64,000 bases of DNA from Bryobacterales bacterium. GTDB lineage: Bacteria; Acidobacteriota; Terriglobia; Bryobacterales; Bryobacteraceae. Positions 26,250 to 35,800 of the stretch are shown one piece after another. The number at the start of each line of letters is the position of its first letter. The stretch's first letter is position 1. A program made the position numbers and the translations under genes. The notes beneath the pieces were generated by a model, which made no database searches, had not been told where the DNA came from, and saw nothing but the letters and a program-made list of their open reading frames with translations. The DNA lies in NCBI GenBank assembly GCA_020854055.1, contig JADZGD010000013.1, forward strand, positions 1 through 64,000, in the 5' to 3' direction.

Positions 26250-26762
26250 ATGATCTTGCTGGCACTCCTGGTGGCTGCCACCCAGGTGACCATTATTGAC
26301 GACATTGTCCGCGTGCCGCCCGCGCAGTGGCGCCTGGTGGATGTGTTGCTGCGAAAGCAAGCGCCGATGGTGGAGTTGAGCTACATGGTGGCACACGGCC
26401 GATCCGGCGTGCGGGTGGCGCTGATGGAGCGCTCACAGGTCGACCGTATGCGCGCCGGCAGGAGCTACACCACGGTGGCAGGCACGCCATACAGCTCTTC
26501 ATACACCTTCCGGGCGGCGGTTCCGCGGCCGGGCGATTATGCAATTGTGGTGGACAACCGGATGGATGGCCGCGACACGGCCGAAGTTCACCTGCACGTC
26601 TCGCTTCTATTCGACCACTGGAGCGCGGTGGGCGGCTACCGGGTGCGGCAGGCATCGACGTTGCGGCGGATCGTGGTGATCCTGTTGAGCCTGGCGTTTT
26701 TCGCGGCTGTTTCGGCCTACGCCTGGATCAAACTCGGTTCGGCCATGCGGCGCCGATTGTAG
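26250..26762 (+). CDS. Hypothetical exported protein with C-terminal membrane anchor
   Basis: A 170-aa protein. The N-terminus is a short signal sequence (MILLALLVAATQ). The middle is beta-rich (VRVPPAQWRLVDVLLRKQ, YAIVVDNRMDGRDTAEVHL). One C-terminal transmembrane helix (VVILLSLAFFAAVSAYAWI) is followed by a basic tail. This suggests a periplasmic domain anchored to the inner membrane, perhaps a GOLD- or DUF-type beta-sandwich; I cannot name the family. It is a single gene, divergent from the MauE-like gene and convergent with hemL, whose stop lies eight bases away. Confidence 0.65.
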   Translation: MILLALLVAATQVTIIDDIVRVPPAQWRLVDVLLRKQAPMVELSYMVAHGRSGVRVALMERSQVDRMRAGRSYTTVAGTPYSSSYTFRAAVPRPGDYAIVVDNRMDGRDTAEVHLHVSLLFDHWSAVGGYRVRQASTLRRIVVILLSLAFFAAVSAYAWIKLGSAMRRRL

Positions 26763-26769
26763 TGCCCGC

Positions 26770-28038
26770 TTAGCGGTCCTTTTCGAAGAACTCACGGGCC
26801 GCGGCCACGGTCCGGTCAATGTCTTCGAGCGTGTGCGCGCTCGACAGGAAACCGGCTTCGAATTGAGAAGGCGCCAGGTAGATACCCCGTTCGAGCATGT
26901 GATGGAAGAATCGGCCAAAGCGGGCCGTGTCCGACCGTTTGGCCGAGGCGTAATCGGTTACCGGTTCTTCGCTAAAGAAGAAGGTGAACATGGAGCCCAC
27001 CCGGTTGACCGTGATTCCCGCCGGGGGGTTGGCAGCGAGCCGGGCTCCCATCTGTTCCATCCGGGTGTAGACTTCCGGATGCGCCCGCAGGTGGCGGAGC
27101 ATCGCCAGGCCTGCTGCCACCGCCAAAGGATTACCGGACAGTGTACCCGCCTGGTAGATGGGGCCGGTGGGCGCCATCTTCAACATGATGTCCGCCCGCC
27201 CGCCGTAGGCGCCAACCGGTAGTCCGCCGCCGATCACCTTACCGAGGGTAGTCAGATCGGGTTCGATACCGTAAAGCTCCTGCGCCCCGCCATAGCTGAC
27301 GCGGAAACCCGTCATCACTTCATCCAGGATAAGCAGTGAAGCATGGGCGCTGGTCACCTCGCGCAGGCACTCCAGAAAACCGGCGGACGGCGGCACGCAG
27401 CCCATATTCCCGGCCACCGGCTCAACAATCACCGCGGCAATCCGTCTGCCGAGATCGCGGAAGGTTTCCTGAACCGCGCCGATCGAATTGTAGGGCAGCG
27501 TGATGGTGGTATTGGCGAAGGCAGCCGGAACGCCGGCCGTATCGGGCAACCCGAGGGTAGCGATTCCGGAACCGGCCTTCACCAGCAGCGAATCGACGTG
27601 CCCGTGGTAGCAGCCTTCGAACTTGACGATCAGGTCCCGGCCGGTGAAGCCGCGGGCGGCGCGGATCGCGCTCATGGTCGCCTCGGTGCCTGAGTTCACC
27701 AGCCGCACCATCTGCATGGAGGGCACGGCCAGCGTGATAGCCTCCGCCAGTTCGATTTCGCGCTCGGTGGGCGCGCCGAAACTGGTGCCGCACTCCAGCG
27801 CCTCGCGCAGCGCCTCCGCCACCGGCGCCGCCCGGTGCCCTAAAATCAGCGGACCCCAGGAAAGAACGTAGTCGATGTACTCGTTGCCATCCACGTCGAA
27901 CAGGCGCGCGCCCGCCCCGCGGGCGATGAAGGGCGGGGTACCGCCAACGGATCGGAACGCCCTCACGGGCGAATTGACGCCACCGGGAATGTACCGTTCG
28001 GCGCGTTCTAAAAGCGATTGGGAACGGGCTAGTTTCAT
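26770..28038 (-). CDS. hemL: Glutamate-1-semialdehyde 2,1-aminomutase
   Basis: A 422-aa PLP enzyme that converts glutamate-1-semialdehyde to 5-aminolevulinate in the C5 tetrapyrrole pathway. Family hallmarks are the N-terminal [27 protein letters not shown], the PLP-aspartate strand [13 protein letters not shown] and the Schiff-base Lys in [18 protein letters not shown]. The length is standard. It is the last gene of the minus-strand run CDF transporter, lipoprotein, flavoprotein, hemL, with six bases after the flavoprotein stop. Confidence 0.95.
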   Translation of the reverse strand: MKLARSQSLLERAERYIPGGVNSPVRAFRSVGGTPPFIARGAGARLFDVDGNEYIDYVLSWGPLILGHRAAPVAEALREALECGTSFGAPTEREIELAEAITLAVPSMQMVRLVNSGTEATMSAIRAARGFTGRDLIVKFEGCYHGHVDSLLVKAGSGIATLGLPDTAGVPAAFANTTITLPYNSIGAVQETFRDLGRRIAAVIVEPVAGNMGCVPPSAGFLECLREVTSAHASLLILDEVMTGFRVSYGGAQELYGIEPDLTTLGKVIGGGLPVGAYGGRADIMLKMAPTGPIYQAGTLSGNPLAVAAGLAMLRHLRAHPEVYTRMEQMGARLAANPPAGITVNRVGSMFTFFFSEEPVTDYASAKRSDTARFGRFFHHMLERGIYLAPSQFEAGFLSSAHTLEDIDRTVAAAREFFEKDR

Positions 28039-28044
28039 CGGTAT

Positions 28045-29226
28045 TTATACGTGCTTTTCGGCCGGCATGAAGCGATGCAGAAAAAAGTTCACCACCACCT
28101 CGTGCAACGTGCCGTTCAGGTTGCGAAGCAGACGGCTGCGTAGCGAGGCATAGTCCTGGCTGCCGGAGAAGATGTCCTCCACCAGGTCGTGGAACCGCGG
28201 GCTGCGGCGGATGAACTGCACCATCCGCGCCGGCACACTCGAAAACAGAAACCGCCCCAGGAAGAGCCGCTTGGCGAGCATTGCGCCGAATTCCAGATCG
28301 GAGCCAAAATCGCGGTGGAGCAGTGTCCGGTAGGCGGCCGCCTTCGTGGCCGAAGGATGCGCGTCGTCCAGCACCACCCGGGCGGCCATATCCGCCGACC
28401 GCATGGCGTAGTACAAACCTTCACCGGTAATCGGATCCACCAGGCCACCGGCGTCGCCCACAGCCATCCACCCTTCGCCGGCAATGCGGTTGCTGCGCCA
28501 GTGCGGCGGGCTGAGCGAGGGCAGCACGTGGGCGTAAAACTCCGCGTCCGCGCGTGAGATGCCCTTTTCGTCCAGATAGCTATCCAGGCGCGCGCGGAGA
28601 TCCCGCGCGCTGTACCCGCGCCCGCAGATGCCCACCGAGAGGTGGCCGCAGCGCGGGAAAATCCAGATGTAACCTTCCAGGTGGGGGAGAAACTGGATAT
28701 CGATGTGCTCCTGCCGGGCAGGAATATAGTAGCCGAGGGCGGTCATCGTATCCGCCGGGGTCCACTCCGTGCCGACGTTACGCAAAGGGTTGCGGGCGCC
28801 GGTGGCCACCACGCAGTAATCGGCTTCGATTGCGCCGTTGCGGGTCTGCAGCCGCCAACTGCGTCCGCGGCGGTCCGCCGTCAGCACGCGCGCCTTCTCC
28901 ACCTGGGCGCCCGCCTTTTCGGCGCGCTTCAACAGCATGTTATTCAGATCGAAGCGCGAGTAGATCAACAGCGGCTGGCGCAGTTTCAGGCGGGCGCTGC
29001 CGGCTTTGGGAGCCGAGAGCAGAGTGTCGTGGATCATCCGCTTCGGCGTATCGTTTTCGATCAGGAACGGATACTGCTGGTATGCCTTATAGGTGAGCCC
29101 GCCGCCGCAGGGCTTCTCCCAGGCCAGTTTTTCGTCCAGAATAATGGTGCGCAGGCCCGCGGCCGCCAGCCGTTCACCGGCAAACGCGCCCGCCGGCCCT
29201 CCGCCGATCACGGCGACTAGCTTCAT
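28045..29226 (-). CDS. Geranylgeranyl-reductase-like FAD-dependent oxidoreductase
   Basis: A 393-aa flavoprotein. The dinucleotide-binding motif is at the N-terminus (VAVIGGGPAGAFAGERLA), followed by WEKPCGGGLTYKA, the conserved motif of geranylgeranyl reductases (ChlP/BchP and archaeal GGR). GWMAVGDAGGLVDPITGEGL is the FAD ribityl-binding motif. Substrates in this family are isoprenoid chains of quinones, chlorophylls or lipids; here it sits beside hemL, so tetrapyrrole- or quinone-linked reduction is possible but unproven. Its ATG overlaps the stop of the upstream lipoprotein gene. Confidence 0.87.
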   Translation of the reverse strand: MKLVAVIGGGPAGAFAGERLAAAGLRTIILDEKLAWEKPCGGGLTYKAYQQYPFLIENDTPKRMIHDTLLSAPKAGSARLKLRQPLLIYSRFDLNNMLLKRAEKAGAQVEKARVLTADRRGRSWRLQTRNGAIEADYCVVATGARNPLRNVGTEWTPADTMTALGYYIPARQEHIDIQFLPHLEGYIWIFPRCGHLSVGICGRGYSARDLRARLDSYLDEKGISRADAEFYAHVLPSLSPPHWRSNRIAGEGWMAVGDAGGLVDPITGEGLYYAMRSADMAARVVLDDAHPSATKAAAYRTLLHRDFGSDLEFGAMLAKRLFLGRFLFSSVPARMVQFIRRSPRFHDLVEDIFSGSQDYASLRSRLLRNLNGTLHEVVVNFFLHRFMPAEKHV

Positions 29227-29684
29227 TGCTTGGGAACCGCCGGGTGGCCCGGAGGCATCTTCATGTCTCCCGCGCTCGGCGGCATCATCTCCGGGGTAAT
29301 TGCGCCGCCCGAAGCAGCGCCATGCGGATTCATCGCGCCACCGCCCATGCCGGGGGGCGTTGCCATGCCGGCGCCGTGTGAATTCTCCCCGGTATCCTTA
29401 CGCCCTTTCACCACCCACTCGCTTCCCTTGCGCGCCAAAACGTAGCTGGTGGAGAAGCCCGATGAGTCCGGGGTACCCTTTCCGTGGAAAGCCACCAGGG
29501 CGTCGGCCTCGTCTCCGTGAAAATTGACGTTCTTCACGTCAATATCCATCATCTTTTCAGTCATGCCCTTGGCGGCCAAATAGTCCACGATAGCCTTACG
29601 GATGGCTCCAGGCTCCTGGGCCGGCTTCTTGCAGCCGGTGATCGTCAACGATAGCAGGAGAATCGCTACAAGCTGCGCTTTCAC
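29223..29684 (-). CDS. Putative lipoprotein with Met/Gly/Pro-rich tail
   Basis: A 153-aa protein with a lipoprotein signal (VAILLLSLTITGC, lipobox ending in Cys at about 18). The mature part has a small alpha/beta domain (GAIRKAIVDYLAAKGMTEKM, WVVKGRKDTGENS). The tail is rich in Met, Gly, Pro and His (MATPPGMGGGAMNPHG, PEMMPPSAGDMKMPPGHP), suggestive of metal binding. Next to a CDF cation transporter eight bases upstream, a periplasmic metal role is plausible but inferred. It overlaps the following flavoprotein gene by four bases. Confidence 0.75.
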   Translation of the reverse strand: MKAQLVAILLLSLTITGCKKPAQEPGAIRKAIVDYLAAKGMTEKMMDIDVKNVNFHGDEADALVAFHGKGTPDSSGFSTSYVLARKGSEWVVKGRKDTGENSHGAGMATPPGMGGGAMNPHGAASGGAITPEMMPPSAGDMKMPPGHPAVPKQ

Positions 29685-29691
29685 GATTCGA

Positions 29692-30576
29692 TTATAGCTT
29701 TACTCTTGGATCCGGCTCGACATGCACCAACACATCGGCTACCCAATCGAGCTGGCTCAGAATCGCTTCCCGCACCTGGTGGCCGAGATTGTGCGAGGCC
29801 TCCACGGTCATATTCGGGTCGACCTCCACGTGCAGATCCACGTGGTAGCGCAGACCTGTCTTGCGGGCGAAGCACTTTTCCAGGCCGCGCACGCCAGGCA
29901 CCTGGATGGCCACCGCCCGAATCCCGGCAATCGAGGCTTCGTCCGGCATGGTGTCCATCAATTGCATTGTCGTTTCCCGAATCACCCGAAACCCGAGGAA
30001 GATAACGATCAGCCCCACCGCCGCGCCACCGTAGTGATCGGCGACCGCAAATCGCGCCGGATTGATTACCGCGAGCGACACCGCAACCAGGGCCACCGCG
30101 CCCGAGAGTGCATCCACTGCGTCATTGGAGGCATCGGCCGCCAGGGCGGAACTGCGGATGCGGCGGCCGTAACGGAACTTGAAAAAGGCCAGCACTGCTT
30201 TGGCGGTAATCGAGATCACGAGCGCCCACAAGGCATAAGCTGCCGGGGCCGTGTGTGCCGTGTCCACCAGATCGAGCGAGTGAAAGAAGATACCGGCGCC
30301 GGTGACAGAAAGTATGACGCCCACCGCCAACCCGGTGAGAATCTCAGAGCGCCCGTGCCCATACGGGTGGTTTTGATCGGCTGGCCGCGCGGCCTCGGCA
30401 AGCCCGAACAGAACCAGGCCCGAGGTGACCACATCGGCGGCCGACTCCAATCCGTCGGCCACAACCGCCGTAGAACCGGCCATCCAGCCGGCACTCAGCT
30501 TGAGCGCCGCTAGCGCGCCGCTAACCAGCATGCCGGCGATCGCTGTCCTCTTGCCAAGCTCATTCGCTGATAACAC
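29692..30576 (-). CDS. Cation diffusion facilitator family transporter
   Basis: A 294-aa inner membrane divalent-metal/proton antiporter. The CDF metal site is visible: ADGLESAADV in TM2 (the typical HSxxD is changed to ADGLESAAD), the NHPYGHGRSE loop, and ALAADASNDAVDALSG in TM5. A C-terminal cytoplasmic ferredoxin-like domain contains GLRYHVDLHVEVDP and HNLGHQVREAI. Likely substrates are Zn, Fe, Mn or Co; they cannot be separated here. It heads the minus-strand run that ends in hemL and is divergent from the exopolysaccharide transferase, with almost no space between the starts. Confidence 0.9.
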   Translation of the reverse strand: MLSANELGKRTAIAGMLVSGALAALKLSAGWMAGSTAVVADGLESAADVVTSGLVLFGLAEAARPADQNHPYGHGRSEILTGLAVGVILSVTGAGIFFHSLDLVDTAHTAPAAYALWALVISITAKAVLAFFKFRYGRRIRSSALAADASNDAVDALSGAVALVAVSLAVINPARFAVADHYGGAAVGLIVIFLGFRVIRETTMQLMDTMPDEASIAGIRAVAIQVPGVRGLEKCFARKTGLRYHVDLHVEVDPNMTVEASHNLGHQVREAILSQLDWVADVLVHVEPDPRVKL

Positions 30577-30581
30577 CTCTT

Positions 30582-32093
30582 TTGAATGTAGCAGCCCCGG
30601 AACGCCACTCCGGCGCTGAAGCGGGTAACGGCCGCGTGCTATCTTATTTCCGGGTGTTTACACGACATCATCGCAAGGTGCGGGTACTGTTCGGCCTGAG
30701 CGATGTAGTGCTGACCGCGCTGGCGTTCGAAGCTGCCTACCAGACGCGCTATTGGGTGCGGATACCGGGCCCGCTCGGCGACTGGCTGACACTCCATGAG
30801 GTCTTCTTCATCGCCGTACCGGTTAAGGCGCTGCTGCTCGGCTTCAGCCTGCTGGTGTGGCTACTGCTCGGCACCTGGATCCAGGTGTACGACCGGCTGG
30901 ATTCGGCTCATCCACGAACGATCCTGCGCGACACGTTCCGCCAGTGCGGAGCCGGCATCGCCGCGGTGGTCATCTTTCAATACGCCCTACGTCTCGACTT
31001 GAGCCGGAGCTTTCTGCTACTGTTCGCCCTCTACAGTTGGACGCTGATGTGCCTGTTCCGGCTGAACGCCGGCAGCGTGGTGGGACTCATCCGCCGCGAG
31101 TTTGGCGCGCCGCACTTTGTGATGGTGGTGGGCGTTAACGAGCGTGCGATGAAACTAGGCGCTGCGCTTGAGCAATCTGCCCGCTACGGCATCCGGCTGG
31201 ATGGCTTTCTGGCCGGCGGGGGGGCCCCGCCAAAGGTCGAACTGAGCCGGGAATATCCGGTTTACCCGATCGATGATCTCGGCCGGCTGCTGCGACGCCG
31301 GGTGATTGACGAAGTGATTTTCGCCGTGGACAGTACCGAGCTTGCCTCCTTTGAAGAGGTGTTTTTGCTCTGTGATGACGAGGGCGTGCGCACCCGTGTG
31401 GCAGTCGACTTCTTTCCGCACGTCAACAGCGACGTGTACCTGGACAGGTTGAATACCATCCCGCTACTCACCTTTTCCGCCGCCCCGCACGATGATCTGC
31501 TGCTGTTCGTTAAACGAGTGGCCGACGTGGTGCTGGCCGCCGCCGTGCTGCTGTTGGCGTGGCCGGTCCTGTTGCTGGCGGCGCTGGCCATCCGGCTGAC
31601 CTCGCCCGGTCCGGCTATCTTCCGCCAGGAGCGTTGCGGGTTGAACGGGCGGCGCTTCGTGGTGTACAAATTCCGGTCGATGTGCCATAACGCCGAGCAA
31701 TTGAAGGAAGCGCTCGAACACCTGAACCGTAAGACCACCGCTTTCAAAATCCCCAACGATCCCCGCCTCACGCCGCTGGGCCGCGTCATGCGCAAGTTCT
31801 CCATCGACGAACTGCCGCAGTTGTGGAACGTGCTGAAGGGCGACATGTCGCTGGTTGGTCCACGGCCGGCGGTTCCCGGCGAGGTGGAAAAGTACCAGCG
31901 ATGGCAGCGGCGGCGCCTCCGCATGCGCCCAGGGTTGACCTGCCTGTGGGCGCTGGCCGGCCGCGATGCGCTGGACTTTGAAACCTGGATGAAGATGGAC
32001 ATGCAGTACATCGATTCCTGGTCCTTATCGCTCGATTGGAAGATACTGTTACGCACGATCCCACGCGTTATCTCGGGGAAAGGAGCTCATTGA
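30582..32093 (+). CDS. Exopolysaccharide polyprenyl sugar-1-phosphate transferase (WcaJ/WbaP type)
   Basis: A 503-aa membrane enzyme that starts repeat-unit assembly by moving a sugar-1-phosphate to undecaprenyl phosphate. Four N-terminal transmembrane segments are followed by a nucleotide-binding-like domain (HFVMVVGVNERAMKLGAAL), a fifth membrane helix (VADVVLAAAVLLLAWPVLLL) and the bacterial sugar transferase domain with YKFRSM, DELPQLWNVLKGDMSLVGP and RPGLTCLW. The start is uncertain: TTG at 30582 or GTG at 30636 (VLSYFRVFTRHH). No other capsule genes are adjacent. The stop overlaps the PyrE-like gene (TGATG). Confidence 0.88.
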   Translation: MNVAAPERHSGAEAGNGRVLSYFRVFTRHHRKVRVLFGLSDVVLTALAFEAAYQTRYWVRIPGPLGDWLTLHEVFFIAVPVKALLLGFSLLVWLLLGTWIQVYDRLDSAHPRTILRDTFRQCGAGIAAVVIFQYALRLDLSRSFLLLFALYSWTLMCLFRLNAGSVVGLIRREFGAPHFVMVVGVNERAMKLGAALEQSARYGIRLDGFLAGGGAPPKVELSREYPVYPIDDLGRLLRRRVIDEVIFAVDSTELASFEEVFLLCDDEGVRTRVAVDFFPHVNSDVYLDRLNTIPLLTFSAAPHDDLLLFVKRVADVVLAAAVLLLAWPVLLLAALAIRLTSPGPAIFRQERCGLNGRRFVVYKFRSMCHNAEQLKEALEHLNRKTTAFKIPNDPRLTPLGRVMRKFSIDELPQLWNVLKGDMSLVGPRPAVPGEVEKYQRWQRRRLRMRPGLTCLWALAGRDALDFETWMKMDMQYIDSWSLSLDWKILLRTIPRVISGKGAH

Positions 32094-32707
32094 TGCATCT
32101 CGTTCCTACTAAAGAGGAAGTCGTCGATCTTCTGAAACAGACCGGCGCTTTGCGCAGTGGCCATTTCGAATACCCCAACGGCCTCCACGCCACTGAATAT
32201 CTGCAGGTGGCGCTGGCCATGCGCTATTACCAGCATGCTAAAACGCTCAGCGTCGCCCTGAGCCGGCTGGTGCGCGCCCACCCCGAGATTGCAGCCCTGA
32301 TTCCAGAACTTTCGATTGTCGCGCCGGCCACCGGCGGGCTGCCGGTAGCCTATGGCGTTTGTGAATCCTTGCGGGCGCGCCAGGTGTATTGGGCCGAGAG
32401 CGAAAACGAACACTCGCCGCTGCGCTTCCGCCAGTATCTGCAACAGCGCCCCGGCGAGAAGGTACTGCTGGTGGACGATATCCTGCGTACCGGCCGCAAG
32501 CTCACCCAGCTTAGAGACCTGGTGGTGGCCAATGGCGCCGAAGTAGTCGGTATCGCCGTGGTGATCTACCAGCCGGCGCCCAAAGCGCCGGATTTCTCGC
32601 CATTGCCGCTTCTTTATCTCGCCAAGCTGGATGGAGGCTACTCGAGTGATGCCGCTTCCTGCGACCTGTGCAAGGCTGGCCAGCCGTTTGAACGCGTCTG
32701 GGTCTAG
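32093..32707 (+). CDS. PyrE-like phosphoribosyltransferase
   Basis: A 204-aa type I phosphoribosyltransferase. The PRPP-binding motif is KVLLVDDILRTGRK; the N-terminal LLKQTGALRSGHFEYPNG and STVAPATGGLP-like loop (IVAPATGGLPVAYG) resemble orotate phosphoribosyltransferases, which make OMP in pyrimidine synthesis. A C-terminal CDLCKAG motif is seen in PyrE-like proteins of this group. The ATG at 32093 has AGGAG upstream and overlaps the previous stop; a longer frame from 32036 is rejected. A standard PyrE role is likely but not certain. Confidence 0.8.
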   Translation: MHLVPTKEEVVDLLKQTGALRSGHFEYPNGLHATEYLQVALAMRYYQHAKTLSVALSRLVRAHPEIAALIPELSIVAPATGGLPVAYGVCESLRARQVYWAESENEHSPLRFRQYLQQRPGEKVLLVDDILRTGRKLTQLRDLVVANGAEVVGIAVVIYQPAPKAPDFSPLPLLYLAKLDGGYSSDAASCDLCKAGQPFERVWV

Positions 32708-32874
32708 CCGGACAGGACGCTGAAACGCCGGCGGACATCGTCTCGGACCCGCGTGCTGCTGGTAGTATGATGACCCTTCCTCTAGGAAGAGACGCGATGT
32801 TCGGCACCCGCCGGATTCCTTCCCACTCCCAGGGCCGCGGCTCGCCGCGGTCGCGCCGGATGGATCCCGTGCTG
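32708..32874. other. Convergent intergenic spacer
   Basis: This lies between the PyrE-like gene (plus) and the GH106-like gene (minus). It contains a short GC-only inverted repeat (CCGCGG, four bases, CCGCGG) at about 32838-32853 without a T run. This could help terminate transcription but is not a convincing intrinsic terminator. Confidence 0.3.
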
Positions 32875-35800
32875 CTATCGGGCCAGAACCTCGAAGGGTT
32901 CCATCAACCCGTAGGCTTCCAGGTCATAATCGGCTCCGGGCGGTGTCTGAGCCGGAGCTTTGCTGAAGCTGTGTGGCCCGGTGAGGCCACGGTTGATCGG
33001 TGGATGATGCGGGCCGAGAAGGTTCTTGAGCGACCCGTATACCACGACCTCGATCCGGTTGTTGCCCTGGCGTAGATATTTCCCGATGGCGATCTCATAG
33101 GGCTGCCAGCCGATGATGCCGGCGCTGGTTCCGTTCACGAACACCTCGGCCACGGTGCCGTGCCATCGCCCCATCCGGACCTTGGCCGCTTGGGGCGTTT
33201 CCTGAAACCGGTAATCCCGGGAATAGGCCATCTGCCAGGAGTAGAATGGCAGCCCCATCTGTTTCCAGGGGCCCAACTCCGGCCGGGTGGATTGTGTCAA
33301 ACGCCAGCCCTTGGCTTGCGCCTCCAGGTTGAAATTGCCGGTGATGTAAATGGGCTCCAACTCGGCATGAACCGACATCGGCGAGGCCACCAGACGGATC
33401 GAGTTGTCTCCACGGACGATGTGCGCGCCGATGTTGTACACGCCGAATGCGCGGTCCAGCCACCATTGATTGGCAAGGTGTTCCACCGGCTGGCCGTTCA
33501 CGCTCACCTTCCACAGGGCTGGCCGCTCAACGACGGCTTTCAGCCCCGCGCGGACAGCATCCGGGTTATCGACGTCAAAGTGGTAGGTTGCCTCAAAACC
33601 GGAACCTGGCGGAAAGTGGTTACGATCTACAATCGCGGTCTTGTATTGGACCGAGGTGCTCCAGGGATTGCCGTCGAAGCCGAAGTGCCGGAAAACCTTG
33701 TCCGCGGCCACGAAGAAATAGAGATCCTTGTCCAGTTTGCCGTCCAGTTTCAGGTCGCAGTAATCGATGGTCAGCGCATTTGGCTCCATTCGCCGCACCG
33801 CCAGCGGCCCGGAAGAAGGGATTACGGTGTCAGGCTGTGGCGGAGCACCGGGTGCCACCGGCTTTCCCTGCCGGGAAGCCAACAGCAGCAGGCTGCCGCC
33901 TGGTGCAAGGTCGAACTCGATCTCTTCGCCGGCGCCATTCGTGCGGGCCGGATAGGCGGCCCGTGTCCCGCTGGTGGGGTCGAGCCGCGTGATGGCGCCG
34001 GCCTCGATGGTGAAGCTTCCTTTTGCCGCATGTTCCAGGCTGGAGTTGGCCAGAAAGACCAGTTGGCCATCGGTTAACTGCCGGCGTTGATGGAACAGCT
34101 TGCCTCCGGTTGCGCGATTCCAGTTCATCCGGAACCCGGGTGAAGCGAGCAGCCGGACCGCTTCCGAATCCCCCGGCGAAGCGGCGCGGGTCCACTGGCC
34201 GGGGTAGCGGCGGGCCAGTTTCTCAATCCGGTCGTTCACTGCGCAATCCACCCGTCCCGGCGGATCAATGAACGACAGCACCTTTCCGCCACCGGCTAGA
34301 AACGGCTCAAGCAGCGCCACGGTGGAAGTATCCAGCGACTCAGTGCCGGGGCCGAGAACGACCAGGTCATAGCGCCGCTTGCCGACCACCAGGTGCGCCC
34401 CCTCCGCCCTGCCGTGATGCTTGATAATGTTTTCCGAGCCCAGGTCATACTCCACCTGGCGCGCTTCCAGTTCGTTCAACAGCGTCTGGAATGAATCTCC
34501 CAATGCGTCCAGCCGCGGGTCCTTCCCGCCACGGGAGGCGTACATCCAAGCCGAGGTGGTCGGCTCCAGGATCAGCGTGTGGTTCACCTGTTCGCCGGTG
34601 GCGAGAGCCATGCTCAGCCGGGCGAAATGCTCCGCCAGCACGCCGTAGTGATTCCACCACGGCTCGTGATAGCTGAACGATTGCGGGTAGTCGTGCTTAC
34701 GCGCGCCCACGATGGTGTCGAAGGCCAGGTGTTGGTTCATGAAGTTGACGCCCGTCACGTACTCCCACTCGCCCAGGCGTTTCATATCCTCAAAGCGCAG
34801 TTCCCAGCCCCCGCCGCCGTAGGTTTCGCTCAGGGTCCGGCGGCGCCCCATCTGGCTGGCCACGCTCGCCAGTTCGCGCACCGAGCGGACATTGCCGAAC
34901 TGCGCATGCACGCCCTCGGCGAACTGATTGAAGAGCATGTCGATGCCTGGCACCTGGTGCCAGGCGTACATGGCCATGTTGTCCGGACCGTCAGCCGGGC
35001 TGGGCCATCCATGCTCCCAATAGTGGCCGGTCCAGGAGAACCCCTTCTTTTCGGCGTAGGCGTGCCAGGGCTTCGACCAGCGGTCGATGAACAGATCGAG
35101 CAGCACGGAGTAGTAATCATGACGAACCTTGCGCCAGTCCCCGGCCGGCTCGAAAAGCGATGGCAGATTGAGCTTCAGGTCGTACCCCCAGCGGCGGCTG
35201 AATTGCTCGAAAAGATCGGGTGTCCAGCGCATCGAGCCGGCCCGCGGGGCGTTAATGTTCGGCTCGTCGGTAAAGACTCCAGGCACACGACGGCCCAGTT
35301 CGCGCCCCAATGTTCGCTCGTAAGGGGTCATCGTAACGTCAATGAACTTTTCGGTGACACCAGGGTGGATCAGATCGACGTAGGACCAGCCTCCGAACCA
35401 TGGACCCTTGGGGTAGAAAGCAAGCTCATAGCAATAGTAGTCGCCGGGCTTGCCGGTCTCTCCGCCGGCGGTGGCGGTGACATCGCGGAAGCCGCCTGCC
35501 TCCTGTTTGAGAATCACCTTGTATTTGGAGGCGTCTCCGGGCGTCAGTTGGTTCACCCGATGCGGCACCAGCCCTACACCCTGGTTGTAGGATTCCGGCA
35601 TCCGGGCCGGCACGTTGCCGCCGGCGAACCCGCTGGGGTAGGAGTTTTCGTCGTAGAGCCAGACCTCCATGCCGAGTTTGGCTGCTTCATCGGCGGTGTA
35701 GCGCACCAGGGAAAGCCATTCCTCGGACAGATACGCCGTGATCAACCCGGGGCGCGGATGAATGAAGACGCTGCGGATGTTCTGGCTGTGGCAGGCGGTG

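Noticed and set aside
32836..32860. Intrinsic terminator between the PyrE-like and GH106-like genes
   Set aside because: The CCGCGG inverted repeat has no T run on either side and is a common motif in GC-rich DNA.
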